Origin: Mactra quadrangularis | Lineage: Eukaryota; Mollusca; Bivalvia; Venerida; Mactridae | Assembly: GCA_025267735.1 (NCBI GenBank) | Contig: CM046299.1 | Location: 14,840,232-14,904,231, forward strand | Length of the DNA stretch: 64,000 nucleotides | Reading direction: 5' to 3' | Shown: in pieces, positions 28,083 to 39,349 of the stretch | Numbering within the stretch: the first letter of the stretch is position 1 | Layout: every line of letters begins with the position of its first letter | The notes under the pieces: model-generated | Told to the model about the DNA's origin: nothing | Database searches by the model: none | The model's input: only the letters and a program-made list of their open reading frames with translations | Program-made: the position numbers and the translations under genes

Positions 28083-28260
28083 TTTACATTACCCTGAGGC
28101 TACTATAACCACGCCAATACACAAGTAGCTAACTTGTTATACAAAGTAATCCTTTGTGTCCAAAGACATGTGACTATGTTTTCCCAGTATACGCATATAC
28201 TTTCATTGTTGGACGGCTAATGAATATTTAGAAATGAGGTTCCGGCGTAATATCAATTGC
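28083..28260 (+). repeat. Dispersed repeat R1, copy 2
   Basis: Matches 29387-29570 in the same orientation from TTTACATTAC and GAGGCTACT through GTGTC(C/T)AAAG to TCCGGCG and TCAATTG. The 3' two-thirds also matches 1372-1491. The two full copies are 1.3 kb apart with an S1 SINE between them. Confidence 0.7.
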
Positions 28261-29099
28261 CGTGTAGCAAAATCTTGACATGATGTGATATTTTATAGGT
28301 GCTTGCCAAGCTGTTGAGAAAATTACCCCATTATCAGTTTTTGACTGATATACATCATACAAAAAACTCGTTGATCTTTGCACATTCAATGACTGCATGG
28401 GTTGTATTCTACAAATTTGTAATGCATCTTAAATTTTGACCTGTTACAATACAAATGAATCGCTAGATTTGCGGGAGTCTTTTCAATACTGACTGTATGA
28501 ATGAAATAACACGTAATGAACATGCAATAAATTTGAACATCTTCACTAAGTGTGTAAGCACTTAATGAAATGCAATAATTTACATTTATCAATCTAGTGC
28601 GTGGTAATTACAACTTTTTTGAACAAATTTAATCATGTTGTTTTTATTAGTTTTCTAATAGAGCTAATTACGAGTTTATTGCTTTACTTATTATAAGTTA
28701 ATTAACATTACCAAAAGTTTTTTTTAATGAATACCTAACAATAGTAGAGCTTTATTTTGTTGTTAATCGGTATAATACGTTTAAGTAATGGGATACAATT
28801 AAAAGTATTTGTTACATCATAAATATGTTATAAAGGTGAACTGTCAGCAATTAGTGTTAGATATGAGCACATTTTCATCAAGAACAATTTGAAAAACGCT
28901 TGTAAATTACGTTCTTTGATACAGATAATTTTAATGTACTTTTTGTTATTCTTAAATTTAAGGTCGTCTTATTGGTTATTATTATTTCACATATCGTATG
29001 TCAGCTTTCCTAAGTATCTAGGTAATGAATCTTTATTTATCTATTTATTTTTGGTATTTATACGATACTTCTTTTTTTCGTTTTTTTTGTTGGATTTAA

Positions 29100-29334
29100 T
29101 GCCGTAGCAACACACGATATAGGTTATATCACGACGGCCAGGCCACCTACTCACTGTTCTTGGGAAGGCTAAATCTCTGGATTTAGCTGTTAACCAACTA
29201 CTTGGCGAATACTTACGTCATTGACATACTACTGTCCTACTGTTTTTACTGTTACTAAATTTAAATTTTCCACCAAAGTATGCCTCGCCCCTAGATTAGT
29301 AGACTTGTGCGCTACCGACTGAGCTAGCCGGGCC
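29100..29334 (-). mobile_element. tRNA-derived SINE (family S1), internally shortened
   Basis: Minus strand: CCCGGCTAGCTCAGTCGGTA (A-box region) at the head, then AGTAGTTGGTTAACAGCTAA, AATCCAGAGATTTAGCC and GTTGCTACGGCATTAAA at the tail, matching the S1 body. The B-box region and the part just after it are eroded compared with the copy at 19495. It lies between the two full R1 repeats. Confidence 0.8.
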
Positions 29335-29386
29335 GGCAAATTACTCCTTCATTTGCCAACATTAGAGAAGAAAATTCGATGACAGA

Positions 29387-29570
29387 ATTTACATTACACA
29401 GAGGCTACTTTAATAACCACATGTTTAGACAAGTTACTGATTAATTTTACAAAGTAGTTCATTGTGTCTAAAGCCATACATGGTGGGTTTGTCCACGTAA
29501 ATGAGTATCCCTTCTTAGGAGAACGGATTATGAACATTTAAGGCTGGTAGGTCCGGCGAAATGTCAATTG
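29387..29570 (+). repeat. Dispersed repeat R1, copy 3
   Basis: Same block order as copy 2: TTTACATTACACAGAGGCTA, TTTTACAAAGTA, GTGTCTAAAG, AACGGATTATGAA, GGTCCGGCG, ATGTCAATTG. Diverged, without a reading frame. Confidence 0.7.
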
Positions 29571-32500
29571 TATTGACGGTTCTCGATGGTTTAGTTTTAT
29601 ACGATGTTATTGCATAAATGCGAGCAGTAAGTGTTTACATCTGACTAAATAAAGATATTTTTGTCAGGTTGTTGACCCTGTAAATTGCAATGGTGCCAAT
29701 ATAAGTACATATTATTCATTCATGTTTACTTTAAAACAGTGATAAAAAACAAGTTGAACACATTGTGAAATACACTTATTTGATTTTTAAATGGAATTAG
29801 GAACCCATTAAATTTTGAAGTTGTTTGTATAGTTGATGGTGACAGTTTATATTCCAGTTGCAGTAAAAAAATGCTGTTTTTTCCTAGAATTCATATATAA
29901 TTGTAATAACCCTTTATTAGGGATAAAAAGAAAATCGTATTACATCAATTTGTTATTCAAATAAGTAAAGTATCATCATCTAAGACAATCAAGTATAACT
30001 TCTATTGTACAAGTAAATCATAACAGTCACATTGATTTTTTGATAAAATCATACAATCTCATTTGCATAATATAGTTGTCCTGAAAACGTGTGTGTATAA
30101 TTGTTTAAGACAGAGTACATGCTCAAGATTCATTCCTGGACTCGTTAAAGGACCAAATTACCGAATATGTTTACAAATCACATAGTGAAGATTTTCCTTC
30201 AATGTATGTGTAAGATGCCTAGCTAATGCCTAGCAGGGAACTTTTCTGTAGAAAAACCATCAACTACTATTTATTCTAGTACTTGCATCATGTTATGACG
30301 CCAAATACACAGTATGTTTCCCTTAGCTTATCGTTCACATGAATTTGAAACTGTTTATTTTATTTCGATTTGATATACAATTTTACGTAATGTTTGGCTT
30401 ACAAATTGTGTAAGAAATATCATACATCATACATCATTTAGATAACAATAATGCTGTATTGAAGAAGATAAAGTATGTTTTATATATTGAACGTTATAAT
30501 GATAAGATAGTGCCGATCGTCGAACTTATAGATCTAAATGGTTTAACATTGTATGTTAATATACTCAACGGTTCATTGTACGATATGTCAGATTATTAAC
30601 TGCGTTGTTTACTTGAAGATATAGCAATCATTTTACCAGCTGTTAACATCTTTTATTTAAAAGTTGTTTCCCATGTATTATTGGTTTGCTAAGAATTGTT
30701 TTAAACCCTCTTATGTACTTAAATCGGTTCTGTTGGCATCATATTAATTCATAGACGCTGACTCACTAAAGTTAGTTCTAAATTGAGCTGTGATGTTTAA
30801 TTAATGCGGTAATAAGTAAGAGTAACTTATGACTATTTTCAAAGTTCAAGACAACTACCAATGAATTTAGAACTGATCGCTTTTATGCATATACTATATT
30901 TTACGGACAAGCACAAAGGATTTCTTATATATTTTCACATACTTTGGATAATAGCATTGCTTGCATTGGATAATAGTTCGAATACTGTAACGGAGGCATC
31001 GCAACTTGAAATATTTCCCAAAGGTACGTCTTGGGACCATTTTATCAATGCATAGGAAGGAACGACAAAAATGACACGAAATATCAATGTACAGCACGCA
31101 TATGGTTTAAACTTTACATTATATATGCAATAGTTTATTTTGAGATATTTGAATTAAATATATTGAAATTGAACGATAGAAATTGTTATTTATTATAGTT
31201 AAGTACCTAAACTTATTTAAATGCTATTTCCAAATCTTTAAATATAGTTATTACTTTATAAACAAGAAAATAGTTTTGGAGTTAAGTTTCAAGAAACATT
31301 GCGTGATAGTAATGTTCGGAAAATACAAACAGGAGTGCTGTAAGCTTCACTTTAAATATTTTAGTAGAAATATTTCCAGGTAGACCTATAAGTTAAATAA
31401 CGTCTGTGAATTTACCAAATAAACGTTTTTGAAACGCAAAAAGAAAGAAATATAAGCACAATATGGCACATTTCAGGAATAACAATTTTAATAACTTTAT
31501 TACCATAAACAGTCGGTGTAATGCTGATATATTCCCCCATCAAATGTCGAACTACAACCACAACTGATTTCTTACTAAAATTCCATTCCTCTGACTGTTT
31601 GCAATTATATAAAATCTTACGCTGCATGAATAGCAAAAGCTGAGCTTTAAACTCATGGTGAAACGTCCTATTTGTTTCAATCAATTGTGAAAACCTCTCA
31701 TAACGCATCTAAGGAGATGCTGCAAAACAATGATAATAAGGAATATCTTATTACCGGTACAAAACAGCACTTGTGTATCTCTTTATTTACTCCTTATTAT
31801 CCAATGGTTGTCTATAAACTTTTAATTAAAAAGAATAACAATGAAATTGATTTATCGGTAGATGACTCCGGTAATGCATTGACTATTATGTTAACGAATA
31901 CATGTAGTAAGTATAATGTTCTGCTTGCAAATTACTTATTTAGCATCGAAATAAAGTATTAAGTTTATTTGGAATATAACTGAATTTAGGCTGGGGATTT
32001 GACGATTGACAATAGAATAACGAAAACATGTATTTTTTGTCATCGTCGTTTGTTATGTAGAGGTCGTTTTGCATTTATATTGTATTGTACATATTGCATA
32101 TGTATAATATTGTCGTGTCTACGAACTTTAATTTAACGGACTGATATTGCTTCTTTGGCAAGTATAAATAAAATGAACAGTTGGTAATTATTGTTATTTG
32201 TTTTTCTATTAGAAAACTGTAGATAAAGATTTAATTGGAAACTCATGCAAGTACATTACAATATGTTTTGGAAATTGTTTAGTCACATACTACATATTAA
32301 TATTACATTACGCAAAACATATTAGCGTTATATTCAAAATTTAATAGAGAAATAACGAGAAGTCCTGTCCACAAACAGGAAAGTATGCGAAACCTTATAA
32401 TTATGGTGAACTTTATAAGCAATGTGTTATGATTTCATTTCAAGGTGACTGTCTAGACGAAGTTCTTGTTAAATTGGTATATATCATTTATAAGACTTCA

Positions 32501-32734
32501 CCATTTAAACATTTCTGCAGGAAGTGTTATATGAAATTGGTACGACACTAGAGCTATGTATGGTTATTTATTGCATCTGATAATATCTCTGTGGGTGTGT
32601 GTGTTTGTGTGGTGTGTTGCGTGACAGATACATTGTTTATATTCATTTGTTTGTAACAAGATACCTTTGTATACGTTACTGTAATAAATTATCTGTTCTG
32701 TTGAAAAAAACAACAGGTTATGTATTTGGTAGTG
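29571..32734. other. Unannotated AT-rich DNA
   Basis: No gene recognised. The longest open frames (98 codons at 31412-31708 minus, 96 codons at 31672-31962 plus) overlap on opposite strands and show no familiar motif. A GT-rich tract lies at 32588-32620. Confidence 0.5.
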
Positions 32735-33000
32735 TTTAACGCCGTAGCAACGCATTGTGTCTGTCACATCACGGCGCTTGGTAAACATTTTCACCATTCC
32801 TGGAAAGACTGAATTTCTGGTGTCAGCTGTTATCCAGTGACTAGGCGCATACTTCCATCAGTAATTGACAACTGCCCTAAGTGATTAAGACTCAGAAGTA
32901 GAAGACAGCATTGTCGTAGAAAATGTGTTATGTCCAAGCTCTACAAAAGTATGCACCGCCTTGAGTAGAACCCACGACCCGTTTATCTATAGAACAATGC
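32735..33000 (-). mobile_element. tRNA-derived SINE (family S1), degraded head
   Basis: Minus strand: GGGTTCTACTCAAGG marks a changed B box. The shared body AGGGCAGTTGTCAATTACTG, GTATGCGCCTAGTCACTGG and AGCTGACACCAGAAATTCAG follows, ending GTTGCTACGGCGTTAAACAC. The CGGCGTTAAAC tail is a feature I recall from mollusc SINEs. The A box is no longer recognisable, so this copy is probably transcriptionally dead. Confidence 0.75.
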
Positions 33001-36000
33001 GATTATGACTTGGCAAATCAGTGCACTTATTTCTTATTACAGAAGTGCAGCAGACATGTAGAAATACAACATAAAACTTGGAATAAATGATAAGCGACGG
33101 GCATGATTTTCGAAACAAAAATACTTTAGTTAACACAAAAATTCACGCAGACATGAAATGAAGCTTTTATATCTGTGACAAATAATTTAGATTATTGCAG
33201 GCAAATGTCATTCTTAAGTTTGTTATCAATGTTTCGGCGCTTTGTATCGCTTTTTTGACACCGTTGCAATGGCGTCAATAATATCGTTATTTAGTTGAAC
33301 GACTTTCTGCCTCGCCAAAAGCTTAGATTACTAAACTTACATGGTGCATTTTAAGGATAATATTAATCAAATATAGTAAAAAATTGTTGGCACTTGCCCT
33401 GATTAATACAGCTGTATCCGGAATATAGTTTTAATTATACTCTTGCAAATCTACGTAGGTCTTATATTATGTTTGTTTGTTTACCACTGTTCAACTCTGT
33501 TTCAAAAGTCGACCAAATAGTTGCAATACCTAGTTTTTTAAAGCAACCTGATTAAATGCCATACAACCGATTTAATCAATCACATTTCATACAAAAAGTA
33601 CTAAACTCTTACAAATACAGTTTAAAACTAGGAATAAATAGAGTGTTTTGTACGTATTTCTCAGTTACATGAACTATCACCAAACTAGCGTAGATAACCG
33701 TGTTTTGTCAAATCTAGTTCAACATTCTATCACCATTCTTTCACAACGACATGCTATCTTGGTCTCCTTCTCCTTTTTTAGACTTTCGCACGAAAGTCTT
33801 TTGGTAATACCTCAATTGGAAAACTATCAGCGAAAAGACCTGAGGAGTTTAACCGGCGGAGTAATATAACGAGGTATGATAAATAAATGATCAGACATAA
33901 TTAAAAGATGCAATGGTTTACTTTCTTAATAACATAATGGTGAATTTTGCAACAAAGAGCACATAGATATTGAATGTAGTTACACTTTTAACGAAGTGTT
34001 TGGTTTTAATGATGTACGCATTAATGATTGGCACATTGTTGGATTTTGCAAAAATGAAATCCAACACAAGGAATAGTTTTTTTCAATTGTCATTTGCAAT
34101 TTGATATGGTTAGCTTGTCTTGATCCACAAAATACTGATTGTATATTCTTCTTACATATCTGAACAGGGGAATTAATGTACAGAACAAAAATGTTAGACT
34201 ACAACAAAGATTTGAAAATGCGAGAGATTCAATGTCTGATTTTTCAAAGTGAGCACGTGATCAAACAGTTTTTGGACACAAGGAAAACTGCAGAAATACA
34301 CGTATTATGTAATTGAATATGTACGTGTCAGTGGTAGCTTATTTACATATGATTGGAATAATCAATCCCAAACAAATACCGGTATAAGACATATTGTTGA
34401 AATATGATCAAAATTGTTGTTTTTTGTCGTGAATAATTAGATATATGGCAATATAAATTCCGAGTTTTTCCATTGAATTAGGAAAATTACTATGATACTA
34501 GTAATGATTGTCAGTTTTCTGTAATGTAGTTTTGTTTGTTCTTAAAAGTTCTTAAAAGTCGTTGTTACAATTCGTGGACAACGTCCTCCGTATAAATGTC
34601 AAATAATTTTCAACCAGATTACAAAATGGTGATTCATATTCTTTTAGCTTAGAGTTTACATTATAGTAATTGATTTCTCTTATCTAAAGTAGGTTTGTTT
34701 TTACAGATCAAATCCTGAGACACGAGACATCACCGTTTAAAGGCATGCGAATAAGAAGTTAAAACAAAACATCAAAATACATCAGCTCCTACGGCTGGTA
34801 CAGTATATTTAAAAACCTTACTTTTTACAAATATATATTATATGAATACCATTTTCATGTACATTTAGGGTATTTTTAGTATATGATATGCTTATCTTTT
34901 AAACAGATTGCAGTTCCAGTTCAAAGTTACATGGGATTGCAGATTAGATGTTGTTGTTGTAAATATTATATCATTAAAATGTTGTTGTACTTGTACCGGT
35001 ATGCTTTAGTTCCTACTTTCATATTTTTGTTTTGTATATTGAACAAGAACTGACTGACACATTATTTGCTTAAATTATCCGATTGTTTAGAAAATTCAAG
35101 TAGATGAAACATTTTTATCTTTCTTTGTGAAAGAGACAATATGACATAATTGCTTTATTGAACGTGTCGTCGGTAGTTGACCAGTGTATGCAAATGAAAC
35201 ATCCTAATTTTTTTCAGACAACGGAATGTGTCTTTTTCAGCTTTTGTTATCCAAGATAAAAAAATGTCACAATTTTCTAGTACACAAAGTTCAATCATAG
35301 TCATTGTCCTTCACGTATTTCAACATTCATCGAAGACTGCTCAATTCACTAAGAGAAACTGTTCTTTGAACTTAAATTTCTTTATTGTAATTTTCAATTT
35401 AAAACAACAACATTTTTCAATTAACTCTGTCAATTGACATGTGTATTTGGTTGAACATTAACTTGATAATTATGTCTTTGAGAATCATCTGCAACTGTTT
35501 TTTCTATTACCTTACAATACGGACTCTTACATCGATATAATTCTGATTCCAATTAATTAAAGTAATTAAAACAAAAGGCTTTTGAATTTTATGAAAACGA
35601 TATGGAAATCCAAAAGTTGCTACCACTTTTTTACTCCGAGGTATTTATGAGCTACATATACGCCGTTCAATATAAAATTATCTGATTTATCTGTTTATAA
35701 AACTCGTTTAAAACTTTCGATCTTCTAAAATTAAGAAAGTTAATGAGCACGAATTATATGAACAGTTAAATTACTACTTATCGTTCTTATTTAATGACTA
35801 TTCGTTAAATGTTCACTTCGTTTCAATCAAAAATGACTTTTCAATTTATATAGTAATACAAAAATAATGAAGTCAGTAAACGTTAATTAATATAAAAATG
35901 AAAATATAAGATAATGAACTTAAAATCTTCAAAGGAAAAGTCTCTACTTCTGATTTATTTTTACTCCATAACATTTTAATAGATTTTCCAAAGCCAAATA

Positions 36001-36755
36001 TCGAAATATTCCACCTCCCACGGTGCGTACCAATTGCTTTGAAATTATGTTAACTTGTTAACAAATTTGGTATAATCATACTAAATTCAAATGACTTTAA
36101 AATAGAAAATCATTATCGAATTTGATATTCTAAAGAATGTGTACATCTCAGCAAGCAGAATAACGGAAAAACGTACTAAATGTAGGTTTTACTATTCTAT
36201 GAGCAAAGTAAGATTTTTATTGAAGATTGCTGATACTCTACAAATATCTTATATTTTTTTAGTTGTTCTAATCTGCGTTTGACTGAACTTTTATATTTTC
36301 GCATCTATATTTCTATTTCGGAGTGATATACTTAATTTTTTTATCATTAAATTAGTTAGTGCCTAGTCTCATTTACCTTGAATATGATCTGAATCCAGTG
36401 GCCAATGTCTAATTACAAGGAAATATCGATTACGTCATACTTGAGTTTTGATGGAAATTATCATCAACATTTTAATGTGTCCCTGGAAGTAAAATGGAAA
36501 ATATATTCCACATAGTGGCAATGAACTCATCCAATTTGCCGTTCACTGCTTTTTTTGGCGATACAAACACTTATATCATGTTAAGGCTTTCAGACTGTGC
36601 TAATGTTAATTTAAAAATCTGACGGAAACATAATACCAAGTCAAGTGGTGTGACTGAGGTTTATTGCCATTCTATGGAAGTAAGTTATGGTACGACAAAA
36701 TTTATCAGAACTGACAACTAGACTCACAACTCTGTTTTCTTGTCAGTTTCTTAAC
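33001..36755. other. Unannotated AT-rich DNA
   Basis: No gene recognised. The only small structure noted is the perfect hairpin at 33780-33799. Confidence 0.5.
33780..33799. repeat. Perfect 9-bp-stem hairpin
   Basis: AGACTTTCG-CA-CGAAAGTCT. Too short on its own to assign a function. Confidence 0.6.
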
Positions 36756-36840
36756 CTCTAGTAACGAGATGTATAATTGAAATGATATTTGCCGTCGTAT
36801 ACATGACCTAAATATGTGTTGAATACGACGTTAAAAAAGA
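36756..36840 (+). repeat. Probable SINE 3' tail remnant
   Basis: GCCGTCGTATACATGACC, then AAATATGTGTTGAATACGAC and GTTAAAAAAG, resembles the '...GACCTAAATATTGTTGAAAACGGCGTTAAAC' ending I recall for mollusc SINEs. The head cannot be found upstream. An A-rich stretch follows, as expected for a retroposed 3' end. Confidence 0.4.
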
Positions 36841-37661
36841 AATAATATTAAGTTCCATGTCGTTTAAGGATATAAAGTAAAAAAACTAGAAAATATAGTA
36901 TAATGATAATATAATATAAGTTGTGTCTCATTGACTCTTTAGTTATCAACCTGACATATACTAATTGTTTTAAAACAGTGTGCAAAATCGTGTGTTTTAT
37001 ATATAAGGCATTTCATGCACATATGACGCTGTTCATAATACCTATATGAATCACGGCCAGTGTTACATCCTCAGAAATAACTTAAAATACTTTCATAAAC
37101 TCATTACTGGAATACATTTTTTACTAAATGCAATATTTTATCGGAATAAGTATAAGTTGCTTGGGACAACCTCAACCTAGTCAAGAGTGGAAGAAGCGAA
37201 TACTAAAAGTGTTTTTGTCATTTATTCAGAGCACTGTGTGAACTCATTTATAAATAATCTAAGTTTAATTGGTATTAAACCATATGAATACAATAAACGC
37301 TGATATCATCAATCAGATCGCCCCATTTACTCGACATTATTTGTTTTTAGACCTTAACACTGGCGTTTTACGATTACTGACTGTTATAAAGTACACTACC
37401 TACTTTACACAGTGATAAACTTTAATTGAAAATACTCAATATTGGTTCCATTTGATATGTTCTTTTTCCAAAGAGCTTATTGAAACTTTTTAATCTAACT
37501 CTGTAACCTTTGATATTTGAGAATGATAAAGCACGTATATTGAACTTATTATCAGTATTATCTCATTGACTCCTGTTGGAGATTGGAAAATATACTCGTT
37601 GTTTACTATCTAGAAGCGTCATAGACTGCACTTAAGTTAGATTGCTGATATTGGACGTACA
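36841..37661. other. Unannotated AT-rich DNA
   Basis: No gene or repeat recognised. Confidence 0.5.
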
Positions 37662-37663
37662 TA

Positions 37664-38377
37664 CACTGAACAAAAGTTCTAACCGATCACTTTTCAAATT
37701 TTGATTATTTTATAACGGACTGATGGATCCTTATTAAATGTTGCAGAGGTGATTTTTGTGTCATTTTCTACCGATTTATGAGGAAAATGAATTTGATACG
37801 GTCCAATGCACTCGATCGGCACACAGGGTGTGGTTTACACATTTTGACTAGAAATGTTCGTGACAGAGAGTGATGAGTATTAAATTTCACTTTGCATGAA
37901 TCCTTGTTAACTTTATAAGTGAAAAAACATTGAACATTGCACAATTGCCGATGCAGGATCGTGGCGTAGCCAATGGAATGTTGAATACCGGAGCCTCTAT
38001 CAAACAGGTGAGTGGCTGTTCATGGAAACATCTTTAAAAAAAATCGAAAAGTATTTAACTGACGCCGAAGCTCAAGAACAAAGGTTACAACTCGCCGACA
38101 GGATCGACATTCGTGCAATGTTTTATGTTTTTAACAAGGATTCATGCAAAGTGAAATTTATTTACTCACCATTCTGTACACGAACATTTCGTGACAAAAT
38201 GAGTAAACCACACCAAGTGTGCCGATCGAGTGCATCGGATCGTATCAAATTATATTTTTCCCACAAATCGGTAGAAAATGACTCAAAATCACCTCAGCAA
38301 AATTTAAAAAGGATCCATTGGCCAGTTACGAAATAGTCAAAATTTGAAAAGTGATCGGTTAGAACTTTTGTTCAGTG
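37664..38377 (+). mobile_element. Shrunken Tc1-like transposon with ~290-bp terminal inverted repeats
   Basis: The ends are CACTGAACAAAAGTTCTAAC on the left and its exact reverse complement on the right, with TA on each side (37662-37663 and 38378-38379). The inverted match continues inwards with few breaks through GGATCC, GAGGTGATTTT, CGATCGGCACAC, GAAATGTTCGTG, TTTCACTTTGCATGAATCC and ACATTGCAC. Each arm is therefore about 290 bp, leaving only about 140 bp unique. That core holds the start of a Tc1-type DNA-binding domain (separate entry). It is far shorter than a full Tc1 (1.3-1.6 kb) and cannot encode a transposase, so it is non-autonomous. Confidence 0.85.
37951..38115 (+). pseudogene. 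Remnant of a Tc1-type transposase N-terminus
   Basis: From the ATG at 37951 the frame reads MQDRGVANGMLNTGASIKQV, then SGCSW, like the first helix-turn-helix of Tc1 transposases (compare RNQAIGMLNA in the copy at 62.3 kb). It stops at TAA 38035-38037. Another frame continues as LTDAEAQEQRLQLADRIDIR, which may be the shifted linker to the second helix-turn-helix. The catalytic domain is missing altogether. The first part is convincing; the second is tentative. Confidence 0.6.
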
Positions 38378-38970
38378 TATAAATGAAGCCGATATAAAAA
38401 TACCACTGTAGTATTTTGGAAGTCACACACATGCTCATTCTACGGTCGTTTTGTATAATTATTCAAAATAATAAATATTACCCTTAACCATTAAGAAGAT
38501 CGAGAAAATGCCAAATAGTTATATTTTGATTAAACCGGACAAAAACAAAATATTTAAGATAAATGTTCGAAATCTATTATGTGTCTGATACATATAAAGA
38601 GTTATACAATTGCGTACAACTTCGCAAATATATAATTAAGCAAAGCAAACATTTGTTCGTGTCTTGGTGTATTTACGTCTAAGAATAATGTGTTAAATGG
38701 TCATCATCATTTATTATTAATGGTCAATGACCTGTTGCAGAAGATGTTGCAAAATAATATCAAATTTTTTATTCATGACATCAATACATCTTGAAATTGT
38801 CCGAGTATGAAGGCAGCAATTATATATTCAGTCTAGTCTGATTCATAAACCATTTTGCAGTAATTTGTATAAAAGATGTGTTCACGAAGGAAATAAAATT
38901 GATGACAATGTATATAATTTCCTTCATAATCATGGCATTTTTTTCTTAGCAAAACCTTTCACTAGAAATA
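38378..38970. other. Unannotated AT-rich DNA
   Basis: No gene recognised. A weak hairpin pairs GAAGGAAATAAAATT (38885) with TATAATTTCCTTC (38915). Confidence 0.5.
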
Positions 38971-39349
38971 TAGTCCAACAGAATTAACCTGAGCTCGAAC
39001 TACCTAATTATAAAAATTACACACTTCACTTACATTAAATTGTGAGTTTCCGTATGCGTGTATACGACTATACACGTGTAAATCAATTTATTTAAAGTGG
39101 CATGTTATCGCACTTTTAATTTTAGACTCATTAGTTTTTGGGGAAACAAGTAAGTCAGCAGTATTATAGCATAGTTTCGAAGTATTTATTCTTATGAAAA
39201 CAACATTAATTGTTCAGTACGTTTATTTTGCCTAAAGCTTCCGATACAGCGCGATTTACAAACGAAGACAAAAATAGACTGTAAATACTGAGTTTAAAAT
39301 AATTATAGTCTTGCATAAAGGTCAAGCTCAGGTTAATTCTGTTGGACTA
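38971..39349. mobile_element. MITE with 25-bp perfect inverted termini, 379 bp
   Basis: The left end TAGTCCAACAGAATTAACCT then GAGCT is matched perfectly by the reverse complement of the right end (39325-39349). TA flanks both sides (38969-38970 and 39350-39351), consistent with the Tc1/mariner/pogo superfamily. The interior is AT-rich with no reading frame. Termini this well preserved suggest it is not very old. Confidence 0.8.

Noticed and set aside
28083..29570. R1 direct repeats as LTRs of a small retrotransposon
   Set aside because: No TG...CA ends, no primer-binding site or polypurine tract seen, the copies are strongly diverged, and a third partial copy stands alone at 1.4 kb.
31412..31962. 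Overlapping 98- and 96-codon open frames on opposite strands
   Set aside because: No motif recognised in either, composition is that of AT-rich noncoding DNA, and the strands conflict.
38885..38927. GAAGGAAAT...ATTTCCTTC hairpin as a microRNA precursor
   Set aside because: Stem is short and AT-rich, the loop is large, and no known mature sequence is recognised.
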